Below, piece after piece: positions 8,168 through 21,369 of a stretch of DNA of 54,443 bases (its first letter is position 1; each line of letters begins with the position of its first letter). The notes under the pieces are model-generated. The model was given only the letters and a program-made list of their open reading frames with translations. It was not told the origin of the DNA and searched no databases. Origin of the DNA: a virus. The stretch spans positions 1 through 54,443 of the IMG/VR virus record IMGVR_UViG_3300047321_000419, one strand, 5' to 3'. Made by a program: the position numbers and the translations under genes.

Positions 8168-9193
8168 GTGGCGATCGCTGTCAGAGAAGTTGCGCGGCAG
8201 GTTGTCGCGAATCTGGGGCTCGACTCCGGGTACGAGCTTGCCGCTCAATGGGTCGGGCAGCGATACGCTGAACTTGCAGCTCGTGCAAAATTTCGACACC
8301 TTCGCCAATATGGACAGATTTACCTCCCGGCCCCTATTAACACCGGAACTTGCACGGTTAACCTCGACAATCCGACCGTATTACTGGACTCTCAAGCCCT
8401 AGCTACCTGCCAAGCAAATCAGTTCTATCATTGGCCGGACGGCTTCACCGGCCTTTTCTTTCGCCCGCAGGTCGCGCTCACCTGGTATCGCATCGCCTAT
8501 GCCGAGCAGGACGGCACCATCATCCTTGAGACGCCCTTCGCGCAGGATAACGGCTTCCTGTTCAACCAGAGCAACCCTCCGCCGCTAGTGCAGAGCGGCA
8601 TTCCGTTCTACATCCTCCCGCGCTACGTCCAACTCGCGCCCGAAGCGCGGCAGTTGGGCGAGTTCATTTGCGACTTCATGTATCGCGCGCTGGAGATGGT
8701 CAGCGAAGATACGCTGAATCGCCGGATTGCGCCTAACCGCTTCCTAGTGTGGGCGTATCCGCAATTCGTGGCCGAACTTAACTCGAACCTCAACGTGACG
8801 GGGGCACCGAAGCAGGTCGAGATTTATCCGTGGCCGACGCAATCGATCACGATGCACTACACCTATTGGGCGACGCCGCGGCTGCTCGACATCAGCGATT
8901 ATATCCCGCCGACCATCGACCCCGACATCGTGCGGACGGGGGCGATGATAGATGCGTGCATGAATCGCGCTGGCAAGGCCGTGCGCATGGGGAACCTCCA
9001 AGAGGCGGCCTTCTATACCAACCTCGGCAACCAGAATCGCACCGAGTTCGAGAAGAAGATTCTCCGCGCCATCAAGAACGACATGGGGGCAGAGGACTTA
9101 GCGTTTGAGCTGCGGCGTAACGGCTGGAAGCCGCCGCTCGATTGGGATCCAGTCCAAGGGGCTTACGAAAATTTCCTTGCGCGTGGATACTAA
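8168..9193 (+). CDS. Head-tail connector / adaptor-like protein
   Basis: A 341-residue protein with a GTG start after AGAGGAG. It is largely helical with aromatic patches. The N-terminal [17 protein letters not shown] stretch and the C-terminal helical [15 protein letters not shown] segment resemble phage tail-accessory or connector proteins (P22 gp4-like) that sit below the portal. Position at the end of the head module agrees. There is no transmembrane segment. The fit is by general character, not by a diagnostic motif. Confidence 0.5.
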   Translation: MAIAVREVARQVVANLGLDSGYELAAQWVGQRYAELAARAKFRHLRQYGQIYLPAPINTGTCTVNLDNPTVLLDSQALATCQANQFYHWPDGFTGLFFRPQVALTWYRIAYAEQDGTIILETPFAQDNGFLFNQSNPPPLVQSGIPFYILPRYVQLAPEARQLGEFICDFMYRALEMVSEDTLNRRIAPNRFLVWAYPQFVAELNSNLNVTGAPKQVEIYPWPTQSITMHYTYWATPRLLDISDYIPPTIDPDIVRTGAMIDACMNRAGKAVRMGNLQEAAFYTNLGNQNRTEFEKKILRAIKNDMGAEDLAFELRRNGWKPPLDWDPVQGAYENFLARGY

Positions 9194-9195
9194 AA

Positions 9196-10526
<1,331 letters not shown>

Positions 10527-10545
<19 letters not shown>

Positions 10546-13244
10546 TCGTCATAGCGGTGCTCTTGTGCGCCTCCGTGGCGTCGGCCACCAGCTATTTCTA
10601 CGTGCGCAGCGCGACGGCGGGGAACCAGTTCTTCGTCGATAACTCGGGGTCGCCCGCGTGCAACGACGCCAACCCCGGCACCAGTAGCGGGGCGCCGTGG
10701 TGTACGCTCGCGCACGTCGCGTCTGTGCAATCGGCGTTTGTGGCGGATAGCCAAATCAATCTCAGGGGCGGTGATACCTGGAACGAGCAACTCGACATCA
10801 CCAATATGCACGGCACCCCTGGGCATCCAGTAGTGATGGGCGCTTACGGCACCGGGCGGGCCATCATTAACGGTCAAGGCGTTCGCAGCTATTGCGTCGA
10901 TTCGCTATCGGGAACGCGCCACGACCTGACCATTTCGGGCATCGAATGCACGCAGTTCACCTTGCAGGGCATCACCTTCCAAGGGACTGGCGGCGCGGGC
11001 GGATACGCCCCCGGAATTACCTATCTCAACAATTACATTCACGATGGCGGTCCGGGGAAGTTCAGCGGCGCGACCGTAGGCCCGGACTCTCACGGTTATT
11101 GCGTCGCGGTCGGCACGCACTCGGGGACCGACTGCAACGGCAATTCCTATTCGGGGACGTTCACGGCCGGCGCGTGCGACGATTGCGGATACACCAACGC
11201 GCTTGATTTCGACGACTTCGGCTCGGGGCTCGGCATCGACGGTGTCCACATGATCTCGAACACCGTGCAGAACGTCGGCGGGCACAATTGCCTCCAAGTC
11301 CATTATGACGGCGGCGACTCGCTGGTGCAGGGTAACACGGTCGGCCCGGGCTGCAATCACAACGCGATCGACATCAAAGGCTCGGGCACGCTCGGCTCGC
11401 ATACCGCGACAGCCGACTCGAACATCATCACGACAGGGACCAATTCGGCGTTCACCGCTGCCAATGCCAGTGCGTGCATGTACAACGAGAATACGTTCAA
11501 CGCGGCTTCGAGCGTCTTGTGGACGAGGAACGTCTGCTATACGGCGGCCAGCACTTTGGGCAATTACGGCTACCAGGAAGCGAACGACGGGAGCTGCACG
11601 CACGCGAACTGCACCCAGAACATCACGCTCTATAACAACACGCTTAAGACGACCAATGGATTGACCTTCCAGAAATGCTTCGGGGTGGGCGGCTCGGGGA
11701 ATAACGCCGACCAGACCTTTATCGCCAAGAACAATATCTGCGAGGGCGGCACTGCTTCGGCGGCGGCGGGCGTCAACCTGACTTGGGACTTCAACGATGA
11801 CGGCGGCCATCAGGGCAAGTCATCGTCCTACAGCGGCATCTCAACGGGCGCTCACGATCTGGTCAATATCGACCCCGGCTATGTGAGCTTTGCGGGGAAC
11901 AATTACCATCTCGCATTGCCCACCAGCCCCGTCGCCACCGCAGGGCAGCCTCTGCTGGTGGATTCGCTGACGGCGATGGGGTACGTCAACGCCCCCGCCG
12001 GGGCCTTGGTAGTCAAAGCTAACGATTTTCTCGACACCTTGGGCGTGGCTACCCATATCGTCATAGGCGGGGACATCGCCGCCTCCGACGCGACCGCCAT
12101 CACGTATCTCGGGGTGCGGCATGAGCGCGAGGACGCCACGCACGACTTCTCACTCCTCACGACCCTAATCGGCGTGCATAACACGACTGGCGTCACCTTC
12201 GACCAGTTGCCGATCGTCGATAGCGACCCGAACAATATCGCGGATACCCTCGCCCAGTACGACTTTATGAAGGCGGGCGGCGCGTTGTTCGCTACAGAGG
12301 GGCCGAACGAGCCGAACAACTTCCCGTTCACGTATCAGGGGATAAACAGCGCGTCTAATTATGCGGCGGTCTCGAACTTCCAGAAGGACTTATACGCCGC
12401 GGTCAAGGCCGACAGTAATCTCGCCGGGCTCCCGGTGTTCGACACCACCGCCACGGGCTCGGAGACCAGCAACGTAGGTTTGCAATTCATCGTCGTGCCG
12501 GCTGGTTCCGGCACCTTGGCGCCCGACGGCACCGTCTATGCCGATTGGGCGAACCTGCACAATTACGTGATCTTCAACGGCGAGACGACGCCGGAAGATA
12601 ATCAAGCCTGGTGGGCAGAATGGCCCGGCGGTCCCTCTGGCTCGGATGGGCCATACGCGAATTACGGGGTTACGTGGCGCAATGGGTACACCGGCTACAC
12701 GATACCCCAGCTAACCGTCTTGCCAAAAATTACGACCGAAACCGGCTGGCCGACTACCGGAACGGGCGCCATCAGCGAGGACAAGCAAGGCAAGTTGCTC
12801 ACGAACGTCTATCTGTCGGCGGTCAAATTGGGCTGGCGCTACACCTTCATTTATCTGCTGCACGACGATGGGCACGGCTACGGGCTCCTGCATACCGACT
12901 ACACGAACAAGCTCTCGGCCACGTACATCCACAATCTGACGACGATTCTGGCCGATACTTCATCGGCTTTTACTCCGACCTTGGTGAATTACACCGTCGT
13001 CGGCGAGCCCGACACGGGGCATGACCTGCTGATGCAGAAAAGCAACGGGACATACGAGCTGGCGGTCTGGGGCGATGCGTTAACCGCCTCCACGCCCGTG
13101 ACGGTGAACCTGGGCGCCACGTACCCCACGGTGAAAGTTTACGATATTACGGTTGGGACATCGCCCATCTCGACGATCAGTAGTACCGCGTCGGTGCCGC
13201 TGACCCTGACCGACCATGCGTTCATTGTCGAGTTCGGGCCGTGA
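10527..13244 (+). CDS. Exported beta-helix plus glycoside hydrolase fusion
   Basis: A 905-residue protein. It opens with a signal peptide ending near CASVASA. Residues about 25-470 have the pectate-lyase-like right-handed beta-helix pattern ([20 protein letters not shown], repeated [11 protein letters not shown] turns). Residues about 480-860 look like a clan GH-A barrel: GPNEPN gives acid/base E595, and TTETGWPT gives the nucleophile E738. A short beta domain closes the chain. It probably cleaves a surface polysaccharide; the substrate is unknown. Overlaps both neighbours. Confidence 0.75.
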
Positions 13245-13543
13245 GGTTGTGGATCATATTGATGGTCGTGTGGATGTGCATAGCTGCGTGGCAGAGGGGG
13301 ATTGAATCCTTTGAAGGGGCGGACCATCGCTGCGGCGATTATACCTGGGAGCACACGCTGGAGCAGTGGGCGAAGCTGAGCGCCGACATGGAGAAGCCTC
13401 AGTTGACGTGGATTTGGGTGCCGCTGAACGTGCCGAATGCCCCGGGCGACCTGACCAGCGGCGGGCACCATGAGCAATGGGGCTGGTACCAGATTGTGAA
13501 AATTCCGACTTGCCGATGGCTGAGAGTGAACAATGAACCCTGA
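13241..13543 (+). CDS. Small membrane-anchored or exported protein
   Basis: A 100-residue protein with a GTG start overlapping the upstream stop (GTGA). Residues 2-17 are hydrophobic (LWIILMVVWMCIAAW), either a signal peptide or an anchor. The rest is Trp-rich with two Cys and a WIWVPLNVPNAPGD segment. The function is unknown. It sits between two collagen-like/exported protein genes. Confidence 0.6.
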   Translation: MRLWIILMVVWMCIAAWQRGIESFEGADHRCGDYTWEHTLEQWAKLSADMEKPQLTWIWVPLNVPNAPGDLTSGGHHEQWGWYQIVKIPTCRWLRVNNEP

Positions 13544-15293
13544 CAAATTTATGAAACGACTACGCTTCGCGATAATCGCTGCGGTCATTGTAACCGGCGT
13601 CGGCATCTTCCGGTTGCCTATCCTAGAAGCGGTCGCGGTCCCCTATAACAAGACAATTCAAATCGTAGATAGCATGGGGAACATCATCGGCGGCGTCGCC
13701 AGTGCGGTAACGGGAGTCGCCAGCCAGACCGTTCAGGTCGTCGATTCCGGCGGGCATGTACTTGATGGCTTTGGCGGCGCAACGGGTCCGGCTGGCCCCA
13801 CTGGACCGACAGGACCGGGCGGTGGCCCCACAGGCCCAACCGGCCCGGCAGGTGCGACTGGAGCGGCCGGTGCGACTGGACCGACAGGCGTTGGTGCATC
13901 GGGCGCAACTGGACCGACCGGAGTTGCCGGTGCGACGGGGCCTGCGGGGGCGACTGGTCCGGCTGGATCGGCCTCACCTCCGGGGGGCATTTCGAGCACT
14001 GGCTCGATTGTGGCTCATCCAGTTACGGCACCCGCGGCACCGAGCATCGTCAGCGGATTCACGTCAGGAACGACGGATTACTACTATTGCGTCGCGGGCG
14101 ACACGAACGCGGACCCCACTAATGGCCTCGGTCTTACTCCGCAATCGACCTCTACGGGCACGACTGCGACGACCGGCACGATGTCCTGCCCCGGCGTAAC
14201 CGGCGCGCTGAAGCTCTACCTGCTGCGTGCCGCGACGCCTACCCTCACCAACGGGGCGCAGAGCGTCCAAGTCGCAGTCTGCACGACCACGAGTGGGGTT
14301 GGTTGTAATCTCTCCGATGCGGCCAATTCGCCGAGCAGCTTTTTCGTTCAAGGTACGCAGGGCAACGGAACGGCCTATATGGTTGCGCAAAGCGGTATCT
14401 TCGTGCCGCTGCTGTCCCTCCAGGATGGCCTCGACGTTTTCATGCCGAGCGGGACATCCGGCAATCCGCTAGTCAATTATCTCAACGGGACTGTCGTATC
14501 GGCCATCAACGCGAACGGGGAATTTTTCAGTCAGCCGACCGATACCACGACGGTTCCCTTCGTCGGCAATGCGCCTTCGGGAACCACGGCCAGCCTCATC
14601 GATTTGCTGGTGAATGGTTCCCATAAATTCACAGTCACCTCGAACGGAGCGCTGCTAGTCGGTTCGCTAACCTCCAGCGTGACGGGCAGTCCGTCGATCG
14701 GTGGAGCGAACTTCACTTCGGCGACTATTCCGAACGCGGCGCTCGTTACTACTCCGCTAACGGCCGCTTCGACCCTCGACACGACGAAACTTAGTTCGGC
14801 TGCAATGCCGACGGGCGTAACGGGCAGTCCGACTTTGGACGTGTCGAATTTTACTGGCACGCTGCCCGCGCTGAACGGCGCTGCATTGACGAGCCAGAAA
14901 TGGGTTTGGTTGGGCGGCTCGAACGCGACGCTATCTAATTCCGCCGCGACGTTTTTCACGATCAACGGATTGTCCCCAGCGGCTTCGTCGGGAACCATCG
15001 GCAACGTCCAGGAGACCGCCGGCGCGGTTTACAGCATATCGAATCTGAATTGCACCTTAATGACTTCGGGCGGCACCATCACCGTAGCGGGTGGCACGAA
15101 TTATGTCCTCGCAGTCCAAAAGAACAACTCAAGTCAAACACTAACGTGTACTATCGCCGCGGCGGCTTCTTCGTGTTCAGATGTGACTCATTCTTTCACG
15201 ACAGCCGCGAACGATATTCTCAATTATGTCGGGACTCCGAGCGGCACGCCGACCGCGCTGGAAGCAAAATGCTCGGTTCAGGTGAACGGATGA
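13533..15293 (+). CDS. Exported collagen-like protein 2
   Basis: A 586-residue protein. Either ATG 13533 or ATG 13551 can start it; both give a hydrophobic N-terminal helix ([18 protein letters not shown]) acting as signal or anchor. Residues about 82-148 are collagen-like Gly-X-Y repeats. The rest is a long Ser/Thr/Ala/Gly-rich beta region with [13 protein letters not shown]-like repeats, similar to tail-fibre shaft repeats. The C-terminus contains three or four Cys. It overlaps the previous gene. Confidence 0.75.
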   Translation: MNPDKFMKRLRFAIIAAVIVTGVGIFRLPILEAVAVPYNKTIQIVDSMGNIIGGVASAVTGVASQTVQVVDSGGHVLDGFGGATGPAGPTGPTGPGGGPTGPTGPAGATGAAGATGPTGVGASGATGPTGVAGATGPAGATGPAGSASPPGGISSTGSIVAHPVTAPAAPSIVSGFTSGTTDYYYCVAGDTNADPTNGLGLTPQSTSTGTTATTGTMSCPGVTGALKLYLLRAATPTLTNGAQSVQVAVCTTTSGVGCNLSDAANSPSSFFVQGTQGNGTAYMVAQSGIFVPLLSLQDGLDVFMPSGTSGNPLVNYLNGTVVSAINANGEFFSQPTDTTTVPFVGNAPSGTTASLIDLLVNGSHKFTVTSNGALLVGSLTSSVTGSPSIGGANFTSATIPNAALVTTPLTAASTLDTTKLSSAAMPTGVTGSPTLDVSNFTGTLPALNGAALTSQKWVWLGGSNATLSNSAATFFTINGLSPAASSGTIGNVQETAGAVYSISNLNCTLMTSGGTITVAGGTNYVLAVQKNNSSQTLTCTIAAAASSCSDVTHSFTTAANDILNYVGTPSGTPTALEAKCSVQVNG

Positions 15294-17158
15294 TGAAGCG
15301 CTGGCTCTTTATCGCCTTGCTGATAGCGGGATGCACGAAGGTCAATAGACCCACCGCTTACGGCACTGGGCACGACGATTCCAATACCGTCAATTCGCTG
15401 TCGAACCTCAATCCGGCGCTAGGCACTTACGGCGGCTCGGCATATCCCGGACAGCTCTATGCTTCGCTCTCGAAGGAGGACGCTAACCGCTGGTCCGAAC
15501 AGGGGGCGCCCTTCCAGAATTGGGTTTCTATCGTCGCTAATGCCTCGTCCTGCCTCGGCACGACCTCGGCTGGCCTGACCATGACACCTTCGTCGTGCAT
15601 CGCCTACAACGCGGGTTATCGTGGCACTGAGACCGGCCCCATCACATTTGGCGACAATCGCACCTGCTGGGTGGCGATGGACGAAAATACCACCGGCAGC
15701 AACGCCAGTCTGCCTAACTTTACGCGGGTGCCGAGCACTCATTACCTCATAGATTGCATCGATGCGACTCAACCCGGGATGGCCCCTGACTCGCAAATCC
15801 TGATGAAAGTGGTCGCGAGCGGTGGGGCGATTGTGGCGGTCACGGATTTGCGGACGACGCGCGCGGTAACTGGCACTGGCGGCGGTGGCACGGGGCCTAT
15901 GGGTCCGACTGGGCCATCGGGCGTTATGGGGCCGACTGGACCAGCAGGAGCGACCGGCCCGACTGGGGTCGCGGGGTCGCCTAATTCCTCTGGTAGCTCG
16001 CTATTCACTTCAAGCGGAACATTCACGGTACCCAGCGGCGTATTCTCGTTCTACGTCGAGGGATGGGGGCCGGGCGGAGGCGGCGGTGGCTGGGGGTCGG
16101 CTGCGACCAACGGCTCTAATGGCAGCGCGGCTACGACGGTCGGGACTAGTTGCACCGCCAACCCCGGTGAGGGTGGCGTGGGGGCAGTTTCGGGGATTGG
16201 CCTCGGCGGCCCGGGCGGCACTGCGACGATTGGCGCGTTGAAGATTACTGGCGGAACGGGCAGTTCCGGCGTCGGTGGATTTGGCGGCGATGCTCCACGC
16301 GGAGGCTCGACCGCCAATGCGCCCGGTAGCGGTGGTGCTGGCGGTAACGTGGGCTCGACAACCGGCGCAGGTGGAGGTGGCGGCGGTGGCTATTGCTTCA
16401 ATACCGTGAACACGACTCCGGGGAGCACGTTCACTGTAACGATTGGAACTGGGGGCGCTGCGGGTACGGGCGGGACCAGCAATGGTGCGGCGGGCTCCAA
16501 CGGATCGGCGCTATTCACCTGGTTCGGAGGTGGCGCGGTTGGACCTGCGGGAGCCACAGGCCCTGCTGGACCGACCGGCGCAGGCTCCACGGGACCGAGC
16601 GGCCCAGCAGGGGCTACAGGGCCGACTGGAGTGGACGGTGCGACAGGGCCTACGGGAGCGACGGGACCGTCGGGCGGTGGCGGTGGAGTCGGGGCAACGG
16701 GGCCGACTGGTCCTGCGGGAGCCACTGGACCTGCGGGGGCCACTGGACCTGCTGGAGCAACCGGACCAACTGGCGCCACGGGGCCGAGCGGAACTCCGGC
16801 TTGCACGACGTTGACCGGCACGACACCGACCTTGACGCCGACAAATACCTCAGCACCCGTGAAAGAATGCTTCACTGAAGTCACGCCTGGCAGCCTCACG
16901 CTGACGACATTCGCTTCGGGTGCGGCTCCGGCTCATATGTGGACGGCGCACATTATTTTCACCCAGCGTAGTGGCGGTCATAGCGATACGGTGACGTTCA
17001 CTGCGGGCTCGGGTGAGGCGATTGTCTATACGACCGGATGCCCGACGGCGCTTCCGACGATGCCAACCACCACGGGTCATTCATTGGCGATCGACCTCAT
17101 CTACAACACGAATCCGTCGAGCCCTGAAATCGATGTGCTTAGCTGTCCGACCAGTTAA
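15290..17158 (+). CDS. Collagen-like lipoprotein 3 with glycine-rich tip domain
   Basis: A 622-residue protein starting at the ATGATG that overlaps the upstream stop. The N-terminus [13 protein letters not shown] has a lipobox, so the mature protein would be lipid-anchored at Cys15 or nearby. Next come a beta domain (to about 195), a short collagen stretch (about 200-225), and a glycine-rich domain of the type seen in phage receptor-binding tips (about 240-410, [13 protein letters not shown] to [14 protein letters not shown]). A second collagen stretch (about 420-503) and a C-terminal beta domain follow. Confidence 0.75.
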   Translation: MMKRWLFIALLIAGCTKVNRPTAYGTGHDDSNTVNSLSNLNPALGTYGGSAYPGQLYASLSKEDANRWSEQGAPFQNWVSIVANASSCLGTTSAGLTMTPSSCIAYNAGYRGTETGPITFGDNRTCWVAMDENTTGSNASLPNFTRVPSTHYLIDCIDATQPGMAPDSQILMKVVASGGAIVAVTDLRTTRAVTGTGGGGTGPMGPTGPSGVMGPTGPAGATGPTGVAGSPNSSGSSLFTSSGTFTVPSGVFSFYVEGWGPGGGGGGWGSAATNGSNGSAATTVGTSCTANPGEGGVGAVSGIGLGGPGGTATIGALKITGGTGSSGVGGFGGDAPRGGSTANAPGSGGAGGNVGSTTGAGGGGGGGYCFNTVNTTPGSTFTVTIGTGGAAGTGGTSNGAAGSNGSALFTWFGGGAVGPAGATGPAGPTGAGSTGPSGPAGATGPTGVDGATGPTGATGPSGGGGGVGATGPTGPAGATGPAGATGPAGATGPTGATGPSGTPACTTLTGTTPTLTPTNTSAPVKECFTEVTPGSLTLTTFASGAAPAHMWTAHIIFTQRSGGHSDTVTFTAGSGEAIVYTTGCPTALPTMPTTTGHSLAIDLIYNTNPSSPEIDVLSCPTS

Positions 17159-18388
17159 ATGAAACGTCTAGCAATAATCCTAGCGTTCTGTCTGTGGGCG
17201 GTGCCCGCGCACGCGCAGACGCGCAACTGGATAGCTTGGGGCGACTGGGGCGGCTACGGCGCCCTTAATCCGATTGGCGTGTCCAGCAGCCAATATCTCT
17301 ATCCCTACGCGGTGAGTTATCCAAATTGCTTCGCCATCAGCACGATCACGGTGCCGCCGTGGGATCCGAACGCCGCTGCGACCGACTATATGGTGACGGC
17401 GACCAACGCCGCGACGTGCGCGGGCGGAGGCGGGCCGAATCCGGGGCAGGGAATCTATCTCGGTTTGAATCAGCCGCACCGCGCGCTTGGTATCGTCCAG
17501 TGGATTCGACTCAACGGCAATATCACGACGCTGACGTTCATCACTCGCTTCAACGATTGCACCCATGCGGGGACCACGGGGGTCTTTAAGGGCTGTATCG
17601 ACTATGCTGCCTTAAGTCTGACGACAGCGAATAAACTCCAAGGGCAAACCGGCGCGGGCTCGGTGAGCGCGGCCTTGACTCTGAACACTTGGGCTCAAGT
17701 CGAATGGTGCTACATCTCAGGGACCAACGGCAGCGGTACGGTTCCCGCTAAAGAAGCGGCGTGGCTGAATGGCACGAATTTCATCAGCAACGCGACGGGG
17801 GCTACGACCTCGCCCAATGTCGGCGGCGGCAGCGGCGTCACGATCGATTATGAACTCGGCGCGGGCGGCACTACGGACTTCGGCCCGTTCGGCATCTACG
17901 ACTCGGGCACGGCCTGTCCTGCCAGCGCCCTTGCGACGTTCTACGAGGTGCCGTATTTCCCGACCGCGAACGGCGCGATCCAATTCACCGCACAGGCGAA
18001 TACCAACTGGCAGAACGTGGCGGCTGCGACGCTCGGAGCGCTCAGCTACAACTTCGATGTGACGGCGGGCCAAGAGGACATCTATAACCTGACCCTCGGG
18101 ACGCACTCGAACATCTTGTTCATCGGTCAGCGCGCGAGCGTCGAGAAGGACGCGGCGGGCGTGCGCATGGGTGCGATTGGCTACCATATCGGCAGCACGG
18201 ACTACCCCTGTGCGGCGTCTAACGGCTTTTCGTTCGGCACTGATACGAACCAAGCCTACCTAGCGAGCGCCCTCCAGCTTGGCACCTACCAGTCGATTAT
18301 GTGTACGTCGCCAAATGACCCTTCGACGAGTAGCGCATGGTCGGGCGTGACGAACGCGGGCCATTTGCTCGCGCGGGTGCTCCAATGA
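17159..18388 (+). CDS. Exported beta-sandwich protein, function unknown
   Basis: A 409-residue protein starting at the codon right after the upstream stop. It has a textbook signal peptide (RLAIILAFCLWAVPAHAQ) with an AHA-Q cleavage site. The mature part is Gly/Thr/Asn-rich and predicted beta, with about ten Cys, consistent with folding outside the cytoplasm. It could be a concanavalin-like carbohydrate-binding fold, but I recognise no motif. Co-located with the other exported proteins. Confidence 0.65.
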   Translation: MKRLAIILAFCLWAVPAHAQTRNWIAWGDWGGYGALNPIGVSSSQYLYPYAVSYPNCFAISTITVPPWDPNAAATDYMVTATNAATCAGGGGPNPGQGIYLGLNQPHRALGIVQWIRLNGNITTLTFITRFNDCTHAGTTGVFKGCIDYAALSLTTANKLQGQTGAGSVSAALTLNTWAQVEWCYISGTNGSGTVPAKEAAWLNGTNFISNATGATTSPNVGGGSGVTIDYELGAGGTTDFGPFGIYDSGTACPASALATFYEVPYFPTANGAIQFTAQANTNWQNVAAATLGALSYNFDVTAGQEDIYNLTLGTHSNILFIGQRASVEKDAAGVRMGAIGYHIGSTDYPCAASNGFSFGTDTNQAYLASALQLGTYQSIMCTSPNDPSTSSAWSGVTNAGHLLARVLQ

Positions 18389-20478
18389 GGCGGATCGTCC
18401 TGGCACTGGTAATCATGCTTTTCGCCTACGCGCCGTTCGCGCGCGCATCGACCATCATCGTCGGCACGAGCTTCCAAACGGCAGCCAGCGGGAACGCGAA
18501 TAATGCCGTTCCGGTGCCCGCAGGCGTGCTCAACGGCGATACGCTGTTCATGTGTTTCAAGCTCGATTCATCGAAAACCGTCACCACGCTGGGCGGGACG
18601 TTCACGAGCTGCACGAATTTCGCTTCACTGGTCGACGTAACGGCCAGCACTTACGACATGAAATGCGGGTGCCGAACGGCGAGTTCGGAGCCTGCGAGCT
18701 ACACGCCCACCTGGACGGGAAGCGCAGCCTCAATCGGCGAAATTGCGATCGTGCGCAACACCGACGGCACCACGCCCGCGATTGACGTAGCGCCGACCAC
18801 CGCGACGGATGCCACCAATATCACGTCGATCACCACCAGCACGAACAATGACCTGATCGTGGCGATGGTGCTCGATGCGGCGGGCGGTGCGGGATTAATT
18901 ACGGCGGGCGCGCAGCCGATGGCACTCTCGCTCAACGTCGCGAATGCGCACGTTCTCTATGCTACCCAAGAGACCGCCGGGGCGACGACGTGGATACCGA
19001 CAGGGCTCGCCTACTCCGGCGCCGGCACGCGCCTCGGAATCACAATCGCGGTCAAATCGAACACCACCACGGCGGCAACCTTCACCGGTCGCAGCTACGA
19101 CACCTATAATTCGGGTGCCGCATCTTCGCTGGTAGCGGGAGCGCCCACGAATGGGAACGCGAACGATACGCTGATTGTCCCGATTACTGAGTTGACGCCA
19201 GCCGTCGCGATTACCGCGCCCCCGGTTATCGGCATCCGCGGGTGCGCGGTCCCGGCCAACGTGAATGGAACGAGCGGGAGCATCGTTTATAACCGTTCGG
19301 CTTTTGTAGATGCGAACGGCATCGCCGCGCCACCGCAATCAGGAGACATGCTCATCGCCGAATCGACTTCGGTTGGTGCGGTGACGACCATCCCAACGTC
19401 ATTTAATCTGCAAACCAATACGGCGTGGGGTTCGGGCGGCGTCGCCAATCTGGAGACTTGGACGAAACTCGCGGGCGGCTCCGAGCCGTCCAGCTATACG
19501 TTCAGCCTCGCGGGCAACAATATGTATTGCGGCTCGCTATGCGCGGTTTACGATAGCTCGGGCGGCACCCTGACGGTGGGGAATACGCAGGCCTCAACCT
19601 CTGGGGCCAGCGCCGTCACCTCGTTCGGCGCGACCTCGGTAACGACGGGCCATAACAACGCTTATATCCACAACGCCTGGGCGTGGAATATCGGATCGGG
19701 GAGTATCACCCTGCCGGCGACTCAAAATTCGGCGTTCTCGCAAGCGACGGGCGGCGCGATTGCGCAGGCGGTTGGCTGGCTGAATCAGCACACGGCAGGG
19801 GCGATCCCGACGCAGACCGCCACAGCGCCAAGCGGGCCGGTAGCCACGTCGCAGATCGAGATTTATTCTACCGCGGCAGCGGCACTCGGCGGTTCGACGG
19901 TATGGGCGCATCAATCGCCCACCGCGGTCAAGAACGAAAGCGCGACCGTGCAGGAAGACCTCTATTCGATGGTGGCTCCAAATGCCGAATCTATCGGTCC
20001 AGCGTTATTCGTGTTTGGCTCTAGCGAGTCGTCCTCGGACGGCTACATGGTAGATATTGGCAACCTGAATACGACCACGCCCATCGATTCGAGTAATTCT
20101 CTGGTTAACGAAGGGCTGGCGGCGTCTGTGAGCGCATCGCTACCAGCGCCGACGGCGACCGACGAACTGGCGGCCGTCTTTCAGAGCTATGCGACTTGCA
20201 CCCCCGCCGCGGCGCAAGCAACGGGAACCAATTATTCGCAAACCATGCTCGGGGGCGGACGCGCCTCGGCCTATCTGATGACGGCTGATTATGCGGCCAC
20301 TTGGCAGTTGGTCGATGCCTGCGCCAACGCTTTCGCATCGATTGCGGTGGGCCTCAACGCAAACACGACGCCGACGCGGACGACCGCGCAGATGCGAATC
20401 CAGCAGCAGATGGAGTCCATATTCAGCCTCGCGCCGGCCCCATTGCCTCCCGCATCGGTCGGAAGCTGGTTCTTTTAA
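18385..20478 (+). CDS. Exported multi-domain beta protein, function unknown
   Basis: A 697-residue protein starting in an ATGA overlap. The signal peptide is RRIVLALVIMLFAYAPFARA. The mature chain appears to contain repeated beta-sandwich units, each beginning with a VPAGVLNGDTLFMCF-like strand and later a strand with an NDLIVAMVL or NDTLIVPI pattern. Such units occur in phage and bacterial surface proteins. Last gene of the exported set; the following gene has its own RBS. Confidence 0.65.
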   Translation: MRRIVLALVIMLFAYAPFARASTIIVGTSFQTAASGNANNAVPVPAGVLNGDTLFMCFKLDSSKTVTTLGGTFTSCTNFASLVDVTASTYDMKCGCRTASSEPASYTPTWTGSAASIGEIAIVRNTDGTTPAIDVAPTTATDATNITSITTSTNNDLIVAMVLDAAGGAGLITAGAQPMALSLNVANAHVLYATQETAGATTWIPTGLAYSGAGTRLGITIAVKSNTTTAATFTGRSYDTYNSGAASSLVAGAPTNGNANDTLIVPITELTPAVAITAPPVIGIRGCAVPANVNGTSGSIVYNRSAFVDANGIAAPPQSGDMLIAESTSVGAVTTIPTSFNLQTNTAWGSGGVANLETWTKLAGGSEPSSYTFSLAGNNMYCGSLCAVYDSSGGTLTVGNTQASTSGASAVTSFGATSVTTGHNNAYIHNAWAWNIGSGSITLPATQNSAFSQATGGAIAQAVGWLNQHTAGAIPTQTATAPSGPVATSQIEIYSTAAAALGGSTVWAHQSPTAVKNESATVQEDLYSMVAPNAESIGPALFVFGSSESSSDGYMVDIGNLNTTTPIDSSNSLVNEGLAASVSASLPAPTATDELAAVFQSYATCTPAAAQATGTNYSQTMLGGGRASAYLMTADYAATWQLVDACANAFASIAVGLNANTTPTRTTAQMRIQQQMESIFSLAPAPLPPASVGSWFF

Positions 20479-20488
20479 AGGGGAAACT

Positions 20489-20959
20489 ATGAGCGTAGCG
20501 CCGCCCCTCGGGACTCATAAGGGGCGGCAAATGACGAAGCGGGAGTTGACAAGAAGTGAGCAAAAGGTTGACAACGAGTTAGCAACAATGATTCCATCGC
20601 CACAGGTAGATACTTCGTTCTGGATGCCTGCGAGTTGGTTCCAATGGGTACTATCCGTCTTAATGACCATCAGCACGGGGTTCGTGGGGCTGCTCTGGTG
20701 GGTATTTCGGCGGCATTTATCGGAGGACGACCTGCGCGAGGCGAACACGCTCAAACGCTTCGACGACCGCCAAGAGGAGATTGCGGCTCAATTCAATTTG
20801 CAGGAGGCCTTAATCGAGCGCCGGCACGCGGAGAACATAGCGGCGCGCGAGGCCAGTCGGGCAGAGGTCAGCAGGGGTAACGAACAATTAATGGCGCAGA
20901 TGATTGCGATGCGCCGTGAGATCGTGGACGTTCTACTAGATAGGCGGAACGGCAAATGA
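20489..20959 (+). CDS. Membrane protein with cytoplasmic-type coiled coil
   Basis: A 156-residue protein after AAAGGGG. A hydrophilic N-terminus is followed by one transmembrane helix (residues about 54-75, VLSVLMTISTGFVGLLWWVF) and a charged coiled coil (about 80-150). This topology occurs in spanin inner-membrane subunits and in some holin-associated proteins. It lies at the start of the lysis/membrane segment, so a lysis role is plausible but unproven. Confidence 0.6.
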   Translation: MSVAPPLGTHKGRQMTKRELTRSEQKVDNELATMIPSPQVDTSFWMPASWFQWVLSVLMTISTGFVGLLWWVFRRHLSEDDLREANTLKRFDDRQEEIAAQFNLQEALIERRHAENIAAREASRAEVSRGNEQLMAQMIAMRREIVDVLLDRRNGK

Positions 20960-21060
20960 CACCCAGCCAATACAACATTCGAGACCGCTCAGACCGGCTG
21001 ATGCTGGCGATAGTATTCGTCGTCATCTGGGGACTAATCCTTTACGGCTTGTCACAATGA
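20956..21060 (+). CDS. Tiny single-span membrane protein
   Basis: A 34-residue ORF in ATGA overlap with the upstream stop. It has a charged N-terminus and one hydrophobic helix (MLAIVFVVIWGLILYG). This is one of at least eight such micro membrane proteins in this genome. A possible lysis accessory. Confidence 0.5.
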   Translation: MTPSQYNIRDRSDRLMLAIVFVVIWGLILYGLSQ

Positions 21061-21121
21061 CCGCACAGCAGGCCAGTACGGCGAGTTGGCTCATGTGGAA
21101 GTGGCGCTACGGAGGTGGGCT

Positions 21122-21364
21122 ATGGCGGCACCAATAGACGATTTCTGCACCTGCGGGCACCGCGGGCGCTTTCACGAGGGGCGACGGTTGCTCTGCGTGA
21201 TGGCGGCCTGCCATACCTGCAAGGGCTTCGACCTCGCGCCGACCAAGGTGGAGGAGGAGCCGACGCCGACCGCAACGCTGGCACCTCGCTACGCCTGCCT
21301 CTCGATGGGCGACGGCACGTTCCAGTGGGTCACGAAGGACGGCAAGCCCTGCGCGGAAGGATAA
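21122..21364 (+). CDS. Small zinc-binding-like protein
   Basis: An 80-residue protein. ATG 21122 is preceded by GGAGGTG at good spacing. Residues 8-35 carry CTCGHRGRFHEG followed by CVMAACHTCKGF, a Cys/His cluster likely to bind zinc. The C-terminal half contains a YACLSMGDGTFQWV strand. The same Cys/His arrangement occurs in the protein at 44817-45011, so the two may be paralogues. The function is unknown. Confidence 0.6.
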   Translation: MAAPIDDFCTCGHRGRFHEGRRLLCVMAACHTCKGFDLAPTKVEEEPTPTATLAPRYACLSMGDGTFQWVTKDGKPCAEG

Positions 21365-21369
21365 GATAC

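Noticed and set aside
10905-11810. A 301-residue minus-strand ORF opposite the beta-helix gene
   Set aside because: Typical antisense shadow composition (Arg/Val/Ala-rich) and no motif; the plus frame has clear domains.
21057-21137. A 26-residue ORF in ATGA overlap before the Cys/His protein
   Set aside because: Too short to support; it overlaps the better-supported start at 21122 and has no hydrophobic helix.
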